Counted from the first letter of the stretch, positions 1 through 9,483 are shown. The stretch is 55,337 nt of DNA from an uncultured bacterium (GCA_959020415.1 CAUERX010000006.1:1-55337); one strand, 5' to 3'. Translations and numbers: made by a program. The notes: generated by a model not told the origin, from the sequence alone.

Positions 1-945
1 ATCTTTTATTGCGTCCCAATTGGTTGTATCTTGAATTATATAGCTTCCTTTATCTATTGATAATGTGCTTGTACAATTTTCACAGGCAGCATCGATTGAA
101 TAATTATGTTTATTCAATAATGATTGTGATATATCTATAATATTCCAGCCATGTCCACAATTATATCCGCTTAGACAACCGAAATCAAAACTGTTACCTC
201 TATACGCCACTCCGATATCATCAAAATTAGTATGTAGCAGCCAATAAACTAAAACCCAATCTGATGTTTTTCCAAATTGTCCATAATTTGATATTCCTGT
301 TTCACCTTTTGTCCTTGCTAAATCTTTAAGAGTGTATTGTCTAATGTTACGATTTGCTTCACAAAAATTAATCAAAGGCTCAACTAAAATTCTATATCCG
401 GAAGCTCGGTAACAATTTCCATTCCCTTTAGCTTCACAACTTTTCTTTTTCAACTGATCAGCAGAAGTTCCCATTTTATTTAACCATGAATCTAACGTTT
501 TTCTTTTTGACGAATCGGAAGCATTTTCGCCTCCAATAAGGTCCTCTTTTATTTTATCTGTATTATATGTTCCAGCCACGCTGCCAAACCAATTATATCT
601 AGCTTCGCAATTGCTGCCGCAGTGATATTCTGCATATCCATTGTTATAACTACCATTTTGCGTTACTTCATATGACCTAGTCCCTGGAATTTGAGTCATT
701 CTATCTGTACTATTATCATAATAAACCACACTCAACCTTACACCAATGAAATCATTTGTATAACCATTCTGCTTCCCTGCTTTGTTTCCACAAAATCCTG
801 GACAAACGCAAGAACCACCATTACCACTTCCGCTTGCTGGCCCATCTCCACCATTATATATAACAGCCTTAACCGGACCAATCCATGTTATAAAACAAAA
901 AGCAGCAGTAAACAAAAATACCATTATTCCTTTTTTCCAAATCAC
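1..945 (-). CDS. Secreted Cys-rich protein of unknown function, partial (C-terminus beyond window)
   Basis: The minus strand is open without a stop from a GTG at 945 to the window edge (315 codons). The start lies 4 nt after the TGA of the upstream gene and has AGGTGA just before it; an in-frame ATG at 924 is the alternative. Residues 1-27 form a signal peptide (two Lys, a hydrophobic stretch, then a cleavage-like site after VKA). The mature part opens with a Gly/Ser/Asn-rich stretch and CVCPGFC and has many more Cys, as expected for an exported protein with disulfides. I recognise no family. It follows two membrane-anchored genes in the same direction, so it is probably the third gene of a surface-protein operon. 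Confidence 0.7.
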   Translation of the reverse strand, partial: MIWKKGIMVFLFTAAFCFITWIGPVKAVIYNGGDGPASGSGNGGSCVCPGFCGNKAGKQNGYTNDFIGVRLSVVYYDNSTDRMTQIPGTRSYEVTQNGSYNNGYAEYHCGSNCEARYNWFGSVAGTYNTDKIKEDLIGGENASDSSKRKTLDSWLNKMGTSADQLKKKSCEAKGNGNCYRASGYRILVEPLINFCEANRNIRQYTLKDLARTKGETGISNYGQFGKTSDWVLVYWLLHTNFDDIGVAYRGNSFDFGCLSGYNCGHGWNIIDISQSLLNKHNYSIDAACENCTSTLSIDKGSYIIQDTTNWDAIKD

Positions 946-949
946 ATTA

Positions 950-1576
950 TCACCTAGTTTTCTTTTTAATTGCAATAGCAATAATCAACACTAATAGTAT
1001 AATAAAAATATAATAATTCTGGACTATAATTTTATAAACAGCAGTCCACCATGTTTCCTCAGTATCTATTTGGTTATTCTTTGGTTCATTTTTTTTATAC
1101 TTATTTACTTCTTTTCTAAATTGATCAATCGATAAATGAGAAGTGTTAACCCACATTTGGCACAATTTATATTCTTCTTTATTTTTACAAACTTCATCTT
1201 CACTATAACGATTAAAATGAGGAATGTTAACATATTGCACCATTAATTCTTCACCATAACAAAGGGGATCATTAGAGTAAATGTTAAAGTTTATTGTTTT
1301 TCCATACGAATATTGTTCCCTTTTTTCTCCGTTTCCAGAAAAAATATTGTTGTAGTTGTCGACAATATAAATATCGTTAGTTAAATTAGTTATATTAACC
1401 GAAAATTGCGGCTGATTGCTTTTCATTTCATAACTGTAACTAAATTGAACATTAGACGCTATTCTAGAAAGTTCAGCTTGCCTTTCATAACTACATTCAG
1501 CATGAATAACTAATGGTGATATAAACATACAACCTAAAGACACAATTAAGTATTTATAAACTTTTTCCAAAGGCAT
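950..1576 (-). CDS. Exported protein with signal peptide and C-terminal membrane anchor
   Basis: 208 residues. A signal peptide spans about residues 1-26 (ending VIHA), then an extracellular region with several Cys, then one membrane helix near residues 184-203 followed by KKKTR, giving an outside-in single-pass topology. No known domain is recognised. The ATG at 1576 sits only 2 nt after AGGAGG, which is too close; a TTG at 1570, two codons later, has a 7-nt spacing and may be the true start. Its TGA is 4 nt before the next gene and it lies 30 nt after the preceding one, so the three are probably cotranscribed. Confidence 0.75.
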   Translation of the reverse strand: MPLEKVYKYLIVSLGCMFISPLVIHAECSYERQAELSRIASNVQFSYSYEMKSNQPQFSVNITNLTNDIYIVDNYNNIFSGNGEKREQYSYGKTINFNIYSNDPLCYGEELMVQYVNIPHFNRYSEDEVCKNKEEYKLCQMWVNTSHLSIDQFRKEVNKYKKNEPKNNQIDTEETWWTAVYKIIVQNYYIFIILLVLIIAIAIKKKTR

Positions 1577-1606
1577 AGCCTCCTTTCTTATTATAACATA
1601 ATATCG

Positions 1607-3223
1607 TTACTTTAACACATATTTGTAATTATAATTACGCACTTGGAATGTAAAGTAAACAGAAGTTGCTTTTTCAACATTTTTGTTAACTTCGATATAA
1701 GTAATACCATTTTCTTTTCCAAGTTTTGGTTTTATACGTTTTGAATCAATTTTATGAGTATACCATTTACCATCTACTTGGTAATTGATAGTTGCAAATT
1801 CGTTTAAGAAATAATATAAATTAGTCGTGGTATTTAAATTCATACTTTCATCTTCGTCGAAAGCACCGTTAATTTTAATCAATGTTTTTGGGTAATTACC
1901 TGTAGCTGTTGGTGTAACGTATTCATATGAAGTTCCGCACTTATCTTTTTTAGAGCAAAATGGATATTCTACTTTGAACTTATTACCGATTTCAAATTGA
2001 GTAATCGTAAACGTTGATTCACCTAAAACACTACCAGAGAAACTTAATGTTTCAGTAAATTTCTTTTCTTCAGTTTGTTTTTTATCCATCAAATCCATTG
2101 GTTTTAATTTTACATATATATTTTTAGCACCAATTTCGCCGCGTATATAACTAACGTTATCATTAATTTTTAAAGTCATGGTTTCCCCAGCTAAAGATTT
2201 TGGTATTTCAAAAGTTAATATATAATTAGTAAAATCAACTGATAGCTTATCATTGACATATGGCGTTCCAATATCAGTTAAGTCTTCATTGTAAGCGCTG
2301 GTTTGTCCATATGACTTGCCACCTACTTGCAAAGTAATTAATCCGGTATTTAATCTTTTAACTTCATCAGACGCAAGTTTGCGAACATCAATTCTAACAA
2401 CAACTAAAGTTTTATCATCGGAAACTATTTTTTTATCATTTTGATCAGTTTGCGTTAAATAAGAACTTTTAATATTAAGGCTCAAATTACTAGCAACAAA
2501 ACTTTGGGCTTCTTTATAGTTGGCGGTATACACACTTTTAGTCATGAACACGGTAAAACCAATAATTACAACTAAAATTATAGCAGATACATTAACAACA
2601 AATTTATGTTCAACATAGAAATACTTAAACTCGCGGAGTTTACCACGGATATTACGTTTCATTTTATTTTTATCGAATTCAACAGCGACTTCAAATTCTT
2701 CGTTATCTTTAACATCAATTTCTAACTCTTCTAAATCACTACCAAAATTAAATTGTTTAATATCAAATCCGGTAGCTCTAATTATTGTAATGATACAACT
2801 TATGATTTGAATACCAGCAGCAATATAAGTTATATCCCTGAGAGCTGAGGTTAAACGAATATCAAGGATTCGATCATAGATATTATTCATTACGCTATAA
2901 TCTACACCATACAAAACAAGAAGAGCAATATAAACAATTAAGTTGAAAATATAAAGTTTCTTAGGTTTATCTTTAACAAACATTACAGAAGTAACGACAA
3001 TCGTAAAGATAATTACGACTAAAACCAACAGAAAACTATAAAAGTTTATATAGTTCCCAAGCATAAAATCACTACTTGCAGTAGCGTAATCTTGAAGATA
3101 ATCAGTTAAAAATTTGCCAATAACGATGGTGCGGTAAATTAGAATAGCCATTAAAACAGCCATAATCAGGTTGATTATTCTAAAATACTTTATAAAGAAT
3201 GCGTATGGTTTCCTAAGTATCAT
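1607..3223 (-). CDS. Multi-pass membrane protein with large C-terminal extracytoplasmic region
   Basis: 538 residues. About four hydrophobic helices occupy residues 15-150, a charged acidic cytoplasmic segment follows (about 160-205), then one more helix at about 213-232 and a roughly 300-residue polar C-terminal part predicted outside the cell. That part has no recognised domain. A -10-like TATAAT (minus strand, 3257-3252) lies just upstream of an AAGGGG ribosome site. The gene is the first of a three-gene run with the exported proteins at 950-1576 and 1-945, which suggests an envelope function, but none can be named. Confidence 0.7.
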   Translation of the reverse strand: MILRKPYAFFIKYFRIINLIMAVLMAILIYRTIVIGKFLTDYLQDYATASSDFMLGNYINFYSFLLVLVVIIFTIVVTSVMFVKDKPKKLYIFNLIVYIALLVLYGVDYSVMNNIYDRILDIRLTSALRDITYIAAGIQIISCIITIIRATGFDIKQFNFGSDLEELEIDVKDNEEFEVAVEFDKNKMKRNIRGKLREFKYFYVEHKFVVNVSAIILVVIIGFTVFMTKSVYTANYKEAQSFVASNLSLNIKSSYLTQTDQNDKKIVSDDKTLVVVRIDVRKLASDEVKRLNTGLITLQVGGKSYGQTSAYNEDLTDIGTPYVNDKLSVDFTNYILTFEIPKSLAGETMTLKINDNVSYIRGEIGAKNIYVKLKPMDLMDKKQTEEKKFTETLSFSGSVLGESTFTITQFEIGNKFKVEYPFCSKKDKCGTSYEYVTPTATGNYPKTLIKINGAFDEDESMNLNTTTNLYYFLNEFATINYQVDGKWYTHKIDSKRIKPKLGKENGITYIEVNKNVEKATSVYFTFQVRNYNYKYVLK

Positions 3224-3270
3224 ACACGTGTGCCCCTTCCCTAATATAATAATTATACATTAAAATTTGT

Positions 3271-3299
3271 AAAAAAAAAAGCATTTTTGTCGCTTTTTT
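3271..3299 (-). terminator. Rho-independent terminator after the GT-C-like gene pair
   Basis: On the minus strand an AAAAAAGC/GCTTTTTT stem with a short loop runs into a T-run. It lies just after the stop at 3320 and separates that gene from the 1607-3223 gene. Confidence 0.65.
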
Positions 3300-3319
3300 C
3301 AGAAAGTTGAAGTCCTATT

Positions 3320-4744
3320 TTATTTGGGAGTATAAATATAGCGGTACTTATCTTTATAAACTAATTTATACTTATTATTTTCTTTCATCTCTTGATAGAT
3401 TATATCTTTCTTACTAACAACGATATAAGTAAAATTATATGTTTTTAAAAATTCGCTTGGAAGTAAGTAACCTTTTTGAACATTATAATATTCTTTAAAG
3501 ACATCTTTTTCTTGATTATTTGCTTTAAGAAAAACTTCAGCGCGATTATCTATGTAAGGCTTAAAACCATGATACTCTAAATAACCACCATCTAGTTGAT
3601 TGCTGTAAATTGTAGAGCTATTTTTATCTGCATGTTTAAGTAAATAATTAGTAGCGCCTTTAACTTCAACTTCTTTGTTAATACTGATAAGTGGGGATGC
3701 TATAACGAAAGCGATACCAATTAAAATTAAAACGCTGAAACATAAAGCAAACTGTTTATTCGATAGGCTTATGTTTTTAATATTTAAAAATGCTTCTTTA
3801 AGGCTATAGGCTAATGGGATAAAACAGATAATAAGAAATAGAGGATAATTACGCCAAGCTGATAATGCTAAATAGGTGGCACCTAATACTAAAAAAAAAT
3901 AACGAATTTTTATTTTTTTCTTTATACTTAAGATTAAAAGAACGGCAAATATTGTTAAATAGGCGACTTTTCCATAGTCTTTAGTAATATTAGGGACCAT
4001 CATTTCAAAAACAAAATTATTGATTTCATAAACACCATATGATTTTAAGACATAGGTCATGGCATCTATGCCATAAGGATTGATAAAACCAGCTAAAAGC
4101 ATAATTATAGTGACTATTATTAACGGTTTTAAATAGTATGCGTTTTGCTTTTTAAACCAAAAATAAATTCCTTCAATTATATAAGGTAAAATAAAACAGA
4201 AGAGCAAGCCCCACATTGAAGCATGAAAATTAATGAGCAGTAAAGAAATAATAGGAAGTGGTATTAAATAGCGAAGGTCTTTCTTTTGAATATAGTTTTC
4301 TAATAAGAAGAAAAGTAAAAGAAAACTAAGATAGCTAAAGATCTGTGGTCTTCCAGCAAAAAATACTGGTAAAATAATCGCACATAAAATGGTTATTAAA
4401 ATTGATAGGTACTCGTTTTTATTAGTTATTAATTTGCAAGTTTTATAAATTGTGCAAAGGGATACAAAAAATATAACCGCAACTAAAGCTGCAAGTCCTA
4501 TTTTCCCTAAGAATGAATAGGTTAAGTAGAAAATGACGGCTGAAAGCCACTGCTGCATAACAAAAGAAAGATTTTCATGCATGGTGAAAGGCTCAATGAT
4601 GGGAAAACCATTTTCTAAAACATAGCGCCCATGATTAAATAAAAACCAAGTGTCGTTATTAAAAACTTCAGCATTACAAAAACAATTATAGGTAAAAATT
4701 AAAAGTAAGATAAAGAATAAAACTTTAATTTGTTTATGTTTCAT
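3320..4744 (-). CDS. Polytopic membrane protein, GT-C glycosyltransferase-like (paralog 2)
   Basis: 474 residues with about ten hydrophobic helices and a C-terminal soluble tail of about 120 residues. After the first helix comes NNDTWFLF, then ENGFPIIEPFTMHE. An acidic residue in the first outer loop followed by many helices is the usual plan of GT-C glycosyltransferases that use lipid-linked sugars; this assignment is by architecture only. It is clearly paralogous over its full length to the adjacent gene at 4765-6219 (shared blocks such as MQQWLSA and AGFINPYGIDAMTYV). The gap between them is 20 nt, so they form one operon and look like a tandem duplication. Confidence 0.65.
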   Translation of the reverse strand: MKHKQIKVLFFILLLIFTYNCFCNAEVFNNDTWFLFNHGRYVLENGFPIIEPFTMHENLSFVMQQWLSAVIFYLTYSFLGKIGLAALVAVIFFVSLCTIYKTCKLITNKNEYLSILITILCAIILPVFFAGRPQIFSYLSFLLLFFLLENYIQKKDLRYLIPLPIISLLLINFHASMWGLLFCFILPYIIEGIYFWFKKQNAYYLKPLIIVTIIMLLAGFINPYGIDAMTYVLKSYGVYEINNFVFEMMVPNITKDYGKVAYLTIFAVLLILSIKKKIKIRYFFLVLGATYLALSAWRNYPLFLIICFIPLAYSLKEAFLNIKNISLSNKQFALCFSVLILIGIAFVIASPLISINKEVEVKGATNYLLKHADKNSSTIYSNQLDGGYLEYHGFKPYIDNRAEVFLKANNQEKDVFKEYYNVQKGYLLPSEFLKTYNFTYIVVSKKDIIYQEMKENNKYKLVYKDKYRYIYTPK

Positions 4745-4764
4745 TTTATTCCTTCTTTCTTTAC

Positions 4765-6219
4765 TTATTTTTTCTCATATATATAGCGATATTTATCTTT
4801 ATATACTAATTTATAATTATCATTTCGGCTAATCTCTTGTCTTACGATATCCTTCTTTTCAACAACGAAATGAGTAAAATTATATCTTTTTAGAAATGTG
4901 CTTGGAAGTAAGTATCCATTTTGTAATTCATAATACTCTTTAAAAATATCTTTTTGGTGATTATTGCTTTTAAGAAATACTTCGGCGCGTGGATCAATAT
5001 AAGGTTTAAAACCATAATATTCAAGATAACCACCATCATCATATCCCGTATATATAACAGCTTTATCTTTATCTACATGTTTTACTAAATAGCTAGTTGC
5101 ACCTTCCATTTCATATGGCTTATTTAAACGATATACTGGATTACTCACAACTATAACAGTAACAATAACTAAGCCTAGAGCTATATAGCATAAGGTTTTA
5201 TGAATTTTGGGCAAATTATTTTTCTTAATACCCTTGAATTTATCTTTGAAACAATCCGCAAATGGTAATAAAGCGCCTATTACAAAAAGAGGATAATTAC
5301 GGTAAGCGGAAAGGGCTAAATAAAGTAGTCCTAACATTAGAAAAATATAACGAATTTTTATTTTTTTAGCGAAGCTAAGAATAAATAGAACTGCAAAAAT
5401 AGTTAGAAAAACGGTTTTGCCAAAGTTAGTGGTAATATTAGGAACCATCATTTCAGTAATAAAGTCATTTATTTCGTAAACTCCATATGATTTAAAAACG
5501 TAGGTCATGGCATCTATACCATAAGGATTTATAAAACCAGCTAAAAGCATAATTATAGTTACTATAATTAGTGGTTTTAGATGGTACGTCTCTTGCTTTT
5601 TTAACCAAAGATAAAAGCTTTCGATAATATATGGTAAAATAAAACAAAATAAAAGCCCCCATGTCGCCGCATGCATATTAATTTCTAATAAGGAAATTAA
5701 GGGAAGTGGTATTAAGTAACGGATATCTTTTTTTTGAATATAGCTTTCAAGAAAATAAAATAATAATAGAAAATTAACGTAGCTGAAGATTTGCGGTCTA
5801 CTGCCAATGGCATAAGTAATTAATAAAATTGAAGAAATTGCTACTAAAATGTAGCTTAAGTAATTATTTCGTTTACTAATTAATAAACACAATTTATAGA
5901 TTAAAAATAATATTAAGGTAAAAACTAAAGTAACTAAAAGGGCTAAGCCTATTTTCCCTAAGTTTGAATATGTTAAATAGAAAATGATAGCTGAAAGCCA
6001 TTGCTGCATAACAAAGGAAAAGTTTTCATGCATAGTAAAAGGTTCAATGGTGGGAAAACCATTTTCTAAAACGTAGGATCCATAATTAAATAAAAACCAT
6101 GAATCATTATTTAAGTAACAGTTCGCACAAAAACAATAAACTATAGGAATTAGTAAAAGCATTAAACATAAGCCTTTAGGTAAATATATTTTTTTTAAAT
6201 ATGATTTTAATTTGTCCAT
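4765..6219 (-). CDS. Polytopic membrane protein, GT-C glycosyltransferase-like (paralog 1)
   Basis: 484 residues, with the same layout as its downstream paralog: a membrane helix at about 15-33, then NNDSWFLF, EPFTMHENF and MQQWLSA, about ten helices, and a soluble C-terminal part with YDDGGYLEYYGFKPYIDPRAEVF. The paralogs are most alike in the outer loops and C-terminal part and differ more in the helices, so the soluble surfaces are probably the functional ones. The start has AGGGGG 6 nt upstream. A sugar or phosphosugar transferase acting on envelope lipids or polymers is likely; substrate unknown. Confidence 0.65.
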   Translation of the reverse strand: MDKLKSYLKKIYLPKGLCLMLLLIPIVYCFCANCYLNNDSWFLFNYGSYVLENGFPTIEPFTMHENFSFVMQQWLSAIIFYLTYSNLGKIGLALLVTLVFTLILFLIYKLCLLISKRNNYLSYILVAISSILLITYAIGSRPQIFSYVNFLLLFYFLESYIQKKDIRYLIPLPLISLLEINMHAATWGLLFCFILPYIIESFYLWLKKQETYHLKPLIIVTIIMLLAGFINPYGIDAMTYVFKSYGVYEINDFITEMMVPNITTNFGKTVFLTIFAVLFILSFAKKIKIRYIFLMLGLLYLALSAYRNYPLFVIGALLPFADCFKDKFKGIKKNNLPKIHKTLCYIALGLVIVTVIVVSNPVYRLNKPYEMEGATSYLVKHVDKDKAVIYTGYDDGGYLEYYGFKPYIDPRAEVFLKSNNHQKDIFKEYYELQNGYLLPSTFLKRYNFTHFVVEKKDIVRQEISRNDNYKLVYKDKYRYIYEKK

Positions 6220-6232
6220 AGTTTCCCCCTAG

Positions 6233-6721
6233 TTACGCTATGTATTTATTTATTTCCTGAGATTTTTCTTTTAAATTTTCATAGGATATCCCACAATTGG
6301 CTGGGCTAGTTGAAGGCAAATAATGACAAGGAATATTTGTACTTTTTAAACAAAGCTTATTGTATAGCTCTTCAGCTTTTTTGCCAGTAACAAATATGTG
6401 TGATATTTCTGTTTTAGCAATTAAACTTTTAATGTCGTTAGGAATTGGATTTTTTATCGAACTATCACTAGCGCCTTCGATGTCACAGTAAGCTAAAACA
6501 TCCCATAAAGCTATATGATGATTTAAAACTAATTGCTTTTTTTCTTGGATTGTTTGTGGAATTGCTTCATTTAAAACTTCTGATAATACTTTCCAAAATC
6601 TATTTTGCGGATGTCCGTAATAAAAACCAATTTCTCTAGATTTCGGCGATGGCATAGTACCCAATATCAAAACTTTACTTTGCTTATTATATAATGGTTT
6701 TAAAACATGTTCGATGCGCAT
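6233..6721 (-). CDS. DNA-deoxyinosine/uracil glycosylase, UDG superfamily family 6-like
   Basis: 162 residues. It opens with the superfamily strand VLILGTMPSPKSRE (about 17-30), followed by YYGHPQNRFWK, and ends with HYLPSTSPAN (about 133-142), the C-terminal loop that contacts the DNA minor groove. The length and these motifs fit the family 6 hypoxanthine-DNA glycosylases, which remove deaminated bases at the start of base-excision repair. GGTGAT lies 4-5 nt before the ATG. It follows tRNA-Gln but a terminator lies between them. The base preference cannot be read from sequence. Confidence 0.8.
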   Translation of the reverse strand: MRIEHVLKPLYNKQSKVLILGTMPSPKSREIGFYYGHPQNRFWKVLSEVLNEAIPQTIQEKKQLVLNHHIALWDVLAYCDIEGASDSSIKNPIPNDIKSLIAKTEISHIFVTGKKAEELYNKLCLKSTNIPCHYLPSTSPANCGISYENLKEKSQEINKYIA

Positions 6722-6737
6722 TTTATCACCTTCTAAA

Positions 6738-6759
6738 ATAAAAACCCTTTTCAGGGCTT
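6738..6759 (-). terminator. Terminator after tRNA-Gln
   Basis: The minus strand reads AGCCCTGAAAAGGGTTTTTA: a CCCT/AGGG-type hairpin followed by a T-run, between the tRNA and the glycosylase gene. Confidence 0.7.
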
Positions 6760-6769
6760 AACAAGCTTT

Positions 6770-6843
6770 TGGCTGCCCCAGTTCGATTCGAACGAACGGT
6801 CATGGAGTCAGAGTCCATTGCCTTACCGCTTGGCCATGGGGCA
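6770..6843 (-). tRNA. tRNA-Gln (anticodon CTG)
   Basis: 74 nt including an encoded CCA. The acceptor stem TGCCCCA pairs with TGGGGCA, the T-arm reads GTTCGAATC, and the anticodon loop CTCTGAC gives CTG, reading CAG. The D-loop (AAGCGGTAAGGC) matches bacterial tRNA-Gln. It borders the accessory island that ends at tRNA-Leu. Confidence 0.95.
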
Positions 6844-6927
6844 ATAAATAAATTATAACATCTTTCCTAAAAATTGTAAATTATGATTTTTAGTTGATTA
6901 CGATTTTTTCGATTTTAGTATTTTGTT

Positions 6928-6957
6928 TGCTCGTTGAAAATAGAATTGTGCTATAAT
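6928..6957 (+). promoter_or_regulatory. Promoter of the LytTR regulator gene
   Basis: TTGCTC at 6928-6933, 18 bp, then TATAAT at 6952-6957 with an upstream TG (TGCTATAAT), an extended -10. It lies 34 nt before the chosen ATG at 6992. Confidence 0.7.
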
Positions 6958-6991
6958 GATGGTACACTCTAGCAGTATTGGGGCTGATAAC

Positions 6992-7738
6992 ATGGTGAAT
7001 ATAATTATTTGTGACGATAATAATGATTATCGTAAAGAAATTATTAAAGTAGTAGAAAAAGTATTTAAAAACAATCTTTATGATTTTAAAATTCATGCTT
7101 TTAGTGATTATGATGAAAGTTTTTTAAAGGTAATTGAAGCTAAATTAGAAAATAAGGTTTATATTTTAGATATGGAAACCCCGTCATCTGATGGAATTCA
7201 AATTTCAAGGCTTATCCGTAAGAATGATTTGAATTCATTCATTACTTATATTACGTTATATTATGATAAATATAAACTATTACTCGATGATGATGCGATG
7301 TTTTTAGGTTATATAGATAAACGCGAAGACTATAAACATAAACTAGAACAAATACTTTTAAAAATGATTAGATTAAGATTTAGAAAACAAATGCTTAGGG
7401 TTAAATGCTCAGGGATAATTACAGATATCGATATGCGTCATATCGACTATATTTCTTGTAACCGTGCCAGCCATTCAATTGAAATTCATACTAATTGGGG
7501 AGTTCATACAACTAATTTAACATTAAATGAAGCCATGTATTTATTAGATGATAGGTTTGTATATGCCCATCGTAAATACATTGTTAATCGTGAACATATT
7601 AGTAATATTGATGTTACAAGAAAAATTATAACTTTAAGTAATTCAATAAAACTTGAGGCTTCGGATACATTTTTAAAGAATTTTAAAAATACTGAAGATA
7701 ATATTGAAATTGGTGAATTAATTGAGACTAGGATTTAG
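6992..7738 (+). CDS. Response regulator, receiver plus LytTR DNA-binding domain (AgrA/LytR type)
   Basis: 248 residues from ATG 6992; an upstream in-frame ATG at 6956 overlaps the -10 box and is rejected. Residues 1-120 form a receiver domain with acidic pair D8-D9 (ICDDN) and phosphoacceptor D60 in YILDMETPSSDG. A LytTR domain follows at about 140-240 (DYISCNRASHSIEIHT, FVYAHRKYIVN), the fold that binds imperfect direct repeats upstream of quorum-sensing or bacteriocin-type genes. No histidine kinase is adjacent, so it is an orphan here. It stands alone with its own promoter and no second gene close behind. Confidence 0.88.
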   Translation: MVNIIICDDNNDYRKEIIKVVEKVFKNNLYDFKIHAFSDYDESFLKVIEAKLENKVYILDMETPSSDGIQISRLIRKNDLNSFITYITLYYDKYKLLLDDDAMFLGYIDKREDYKHKLEQILLKMIRLRFRKQMLRVKCSGIITDIDMRHIDYISCNRASHSIEIHTNWGVHTTNLTLNEAMYLLDDRFVYAHRKYIVNREHISNIDVTRKIITLSNSIKLEASDTFLKNFKNTEDNIEIGELIETRI

Positions 7739-7877
7739 TCTTTTTTTAGTGAGTTATTTCCCACAGTTCGTGAGAATTTTTAAGTAAATTACTGACAATT
7801 ATTGGAAATTTTGATATTGTTAAATCGTAGTAGGCTGTAATATTAGCCTTTTAATCAAGATTAGAGGGTGTTTAGAA

Positions 7878-8546
7878 GTGAAAATATATATGTATATCGA
7901 TGAAAGTGGGTCTATCCACTATAATAATAAAACAAAATATTTTGCAGTTGGTGGATACTTTGCTTTAGAAAAAAGTAAATTCAAAGTTATATCAAGATAT
8001 AAAAATATTAATCAAAAAATTAAAATGAAAAGAAATTTACCAAGTGAATTCGAACTCAAATCTTATCACTATTCATCTAAAGAAAAAATTGATATTTTTA
8101 ATAAGGTCCAGACTATCGATGGATTTCACGGCTTAGCTATCGTTTTCAACAAAAATGAAATTAATAAAAAGATTATGCAAGCTAAAGCTTTTTTTAATTA
8201 TGCGATAAAGTTATTGATTACTAATTTCATTTTGCCATTATATCGGAATGAGAATATAGAATTTGTTATCAACATTGACAATCAAAATATTGCAACTAGG
8301 GAAATGAATAATTTGGCTAAATATTTAAAAACTGAATTTTGTATTTATAATTTTACTTTTGAGATTAGATATCACGATTCTAAAAGTAATTATGGAATTC
8401 AACTGGCTGATCTAATTATTAATACTGTCTATAGTTATGTCAAAGAAAGTAATACTGGTAAAATAGTATTTGAAGCGTTGGATAAAGATAAAATTAAAAT
8501 TGATTTTTTCCACAATAAAATTTTGGAAAATAAGGTTACGATATAA
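7878..8546 (+). CDS. DUF3800 family protein
   Basis: 222 residues. It begins with YIDESG (D8, E9) and carries a late DSKSNYGIQLADLI block; together with ELKSYH near residue 55 these are the acidic motifs of DUF3800, proteins thought to have an RNase H-like fold and often found with mobile or defence genes. GTG at 7878 is chosen because GAGGGTG lies about 7 nt upstream; ATG at 7890 is possible but would nearly reach the YIDESG motif. It sits in the accessory island; function not established. Confidence 0.75.
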   Translation: MKIYMYIDESGSIHYNNKTKYFAVGGYFALEKSKFKVISRYKNINQKIKMKRNLPSEFELKSYHYSSKEKIDIFNKVQTIDGFHGLAIVFNKNEINKKIMQAKAFFNYAIKLLITNFILPLYRNENIEFVINIDNQNIATREMNNLAKYLKTEFCIYNFTFEIRYHDSKSNYGIQLADLIINTVYSYVKESNTGKIVFEALDKDKIKIDFFHNKILENKVTI

Positions 8547-8633
8547 TAAACATTTGGTTTATTATTTTAATTTGTTTAAGGAATTATTGAAAATTTATTT
8601 TATACAAAAATAAAAGCCAATTTTTTAATTGAC

Positions 8634-9235
8634 TTATATGTTTTCTGTTAAATATGAATTATATCCTTCATAATAATAGCTATTATCTATACCCTTCATA
8701 TAAACCCCTCTGTTATCAACTTCATCAGTAAGGGCACTTTGAATAAGAGTTTTTATTTCAATATCTCTAATTGGACTACGTTCCATAGCAAGTAAATAGT
8801 CTTCTTTATCTATGCTATTCCAATTAACTACTTTTTTTAGTTCTTTCTTTAACATTAAATCTAACCATATTCTAGTACTTCTTCCATTACCTTCTCTAAA
8901 TGGGTGAGCTATATTCATTTCAACATATTTTTCGATAATTTGATCAAATGTTTTTTGAGGCATTTTATCAATACTTTCTAAAGAGGGGATTAAATACATA
9001 ACAGGTGTAAATCTTAAATTACCTTTTGCTATATTTTCACTCGAATATTACCGGCAAAATCATAGATTTCATCAAATAAATATTTATGAATGAATTTCAA
9101 TGAATTAAATGTTCCCGCTTCAAGCGTGTTTAAAATGTTATTATCAAATAATTCTAAAGCCTTTTTCTTAGTTAATTTTTCTTCTATATTAGCAAGTTCA
9201 CTAGAATTATCTATATTTAATTTGTTTTTTAACAT
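8634..9235 (-). pseudogene. Fic domain AMPylase/toxin, interrupted by a one-base frameshift
   Basis: Two reading frames together make one Fic protein of about 200 residues. The first (9235-9029) encodes the N-terminal helices up to YDFAGNIRVK, then meets TAG. The second frame resumes within that region with NIAKGNLRFTPVMYLIP and carries the full active-site loop HPFREGNGRSTR. Frame is restored if the AAAA in GTGAAAATATAG had one more A. Fic proteins transfer AMP (or other nucleotides) from ATP to a target hydroxyl using the loop His. Translation starts at ATG 9235 after AGGTGAT. No antitoxin with an inhibitory helix is visible beside it. It may be dead, a sequencing error, or a switchable A-tract. 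Confidence 0.85.
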
Positions 9236-9330
9236 AATATCACCTATATATATTATACCAAAATTTACTCTAAAAATATATATTAGAGCTAAGAACCTAC
9301 ATATATTCTATTATTAGTTGAGTGACTAAG

Positions 9331-9468
9331 ATGGAAGAATTAATTTTGATAAAACCTATTATTGAACACGAAACAAAAGCTAAAGAATTCATTGAAGAGT
9401 TAAAAAAACACATAATAAAACTAGAAAATTATGAAATATCCTTTAAGTTATGTGTTTCATACTTCTAG
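9331..9468 (+). pseudogene. Short open frame, possible N-terminal remnant of a GNAT acetyltransferase
   Basis: 45 codons from ATG 9331 to TAG 9466. The start MEELILIKPIIEHETKAKEF resembles the opening of common GNAT-family acetyltransferases (strand 1 and helix 1), but the frame stops long before the acetyl-CoA site. The assignment rests on one short stretch and no ribosome site is obvious. Probably a gene fragment in a decayed island. Confidence 0.3.
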
Positions 9469-9483
9469 TTAATATTTATTACT

